The notes beneath the pieces were generated by a model. That model had not been told where the DNA came from. It saw only the letters and a list, made by a program, of their open reading frames with translations, and made no database searches. From NCBI GenBank assembly GCA_017391185.1, contig JAFOZN010000208.1, forward strand, positions 1-6,345: a stretch of DNA of 6,345 bases, given 5' to 3'. This DNA is from Alistipes sp. (GTDB taxonomy: Bacteria; Bacteroidota; Bacteroidia; Bacteroidales; Rikenellaceae). Both the position numbers and the translations under genes were made by a program. Positions 6,342 to 6,345 of this stretch are shown one piece after another; the first letter of the stretch is position 1; the number at the start of each line of letters is the position of its first letter.

Positions 6342-6345
6342 ACCA

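Larger units (their letters stand above)
6220..6345 (+). mobile_element. Probable left end of an inserted element (start approximate)
   Basis: From about 6220 to the window end there is no credible protein on either strand, and the sequence replaces the expected upstream half of the S9 gene. It holds, in order, a terminator hairpin (6239-6268), a near-consensus sigma70-type promoter (6270-6298) with a palindromic spacer, and a strong ribosome binding site (6335-6341), all directed rightwards. This is the layout of the end of a mobile element whose first gene begins just past the window. A terminator at the left end that blocks read-through into the transposase gene is known for IS200 (IS200/IS605 family), so that family is a candidate. 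No transposase codons, terminal inverted repeat or target duplication can be seen, because only one end is present. The exact boundary lies somewhere in 6217-6240. Other explanations are a genomic rearrangement, integration of a larger element, or an assembly join. Confidence 0.45.

Noticed and set aside
1..6345. CRISPR array, tRNA or rRNA genes
   Set aside because: No regularly spaced direct repeats and no recognisable tRNA or rRNA segments were seen on either strand.

Overview
The window looks like a chromosomal segment from a member of the Bacteroidota, most likely Bacteroidales. The evidence is the family content (a MutL closest in style to Bacteroidota MutL, an adjacent rhomboid protease and membrane EEP phosphatase, a YhcH-type protein, an S9 peptidase) and the near absence of Shine-Dalgarno sequences before the resident genes. 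I cannot assign a genus from sequence alone.

Positions 1-4969 hold a tight forward-strand gene run: the 3' end of a DnaJ-like chaperone gene, a 148-residue single-pass membrane protein of unknown function, mutL, a rhomboid intramembrane protease, a membrane-anchored endonuclease/exonuclease/phosphatase (EEP) protein, and a YhcH/YjgK/YiaL-family protein. Gaps are 3 to 35 nt, with no terminator between genes, so this is probably one operon or a set of overlapping transcripts. It closes with a clear intrinsic terminator at 4996-5039. The genes do not form an obvious pathway: they mix protein folding, DNA mismatch repair, membrane proteolysis and a probable extracytoplasmic phosphohydrolase.

A second terminator, facing the other way (5085-5127), ends a reverse-strand S9 (prolyl oligopeptidase / dipeptidyl-peptidase type) gene. 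Its catalytic domain and the last part of its beta-propeller are intact. Going upstream, the propeller reading frame becomes unrecognisable around 6217-6235 and hits an in-frame stop at 6247-6249. About half of a normal S9 protein is missing.

The last ~125 bases (about 6220-6345) look like something else: a strong terminator hairpin, then a near-consensus sigma70-type promoter whose 17-nt spacer coincides with a palindrome, then a strong AAGGAGG ribosome binding site four bases from the window end. These signals point rightwards and are unlike those of the resident genes. The simplest reading is that the S9 gene has been interrupted by the left end of an incoming element whose first gene starts just beyond the window. 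An IS200/IS605-like element is one candidate, because a terminator at the left end is known there. This is the most interesting part of the window. A second point of interest is that the MutL C-terminal endonuclease motif is degenerate.
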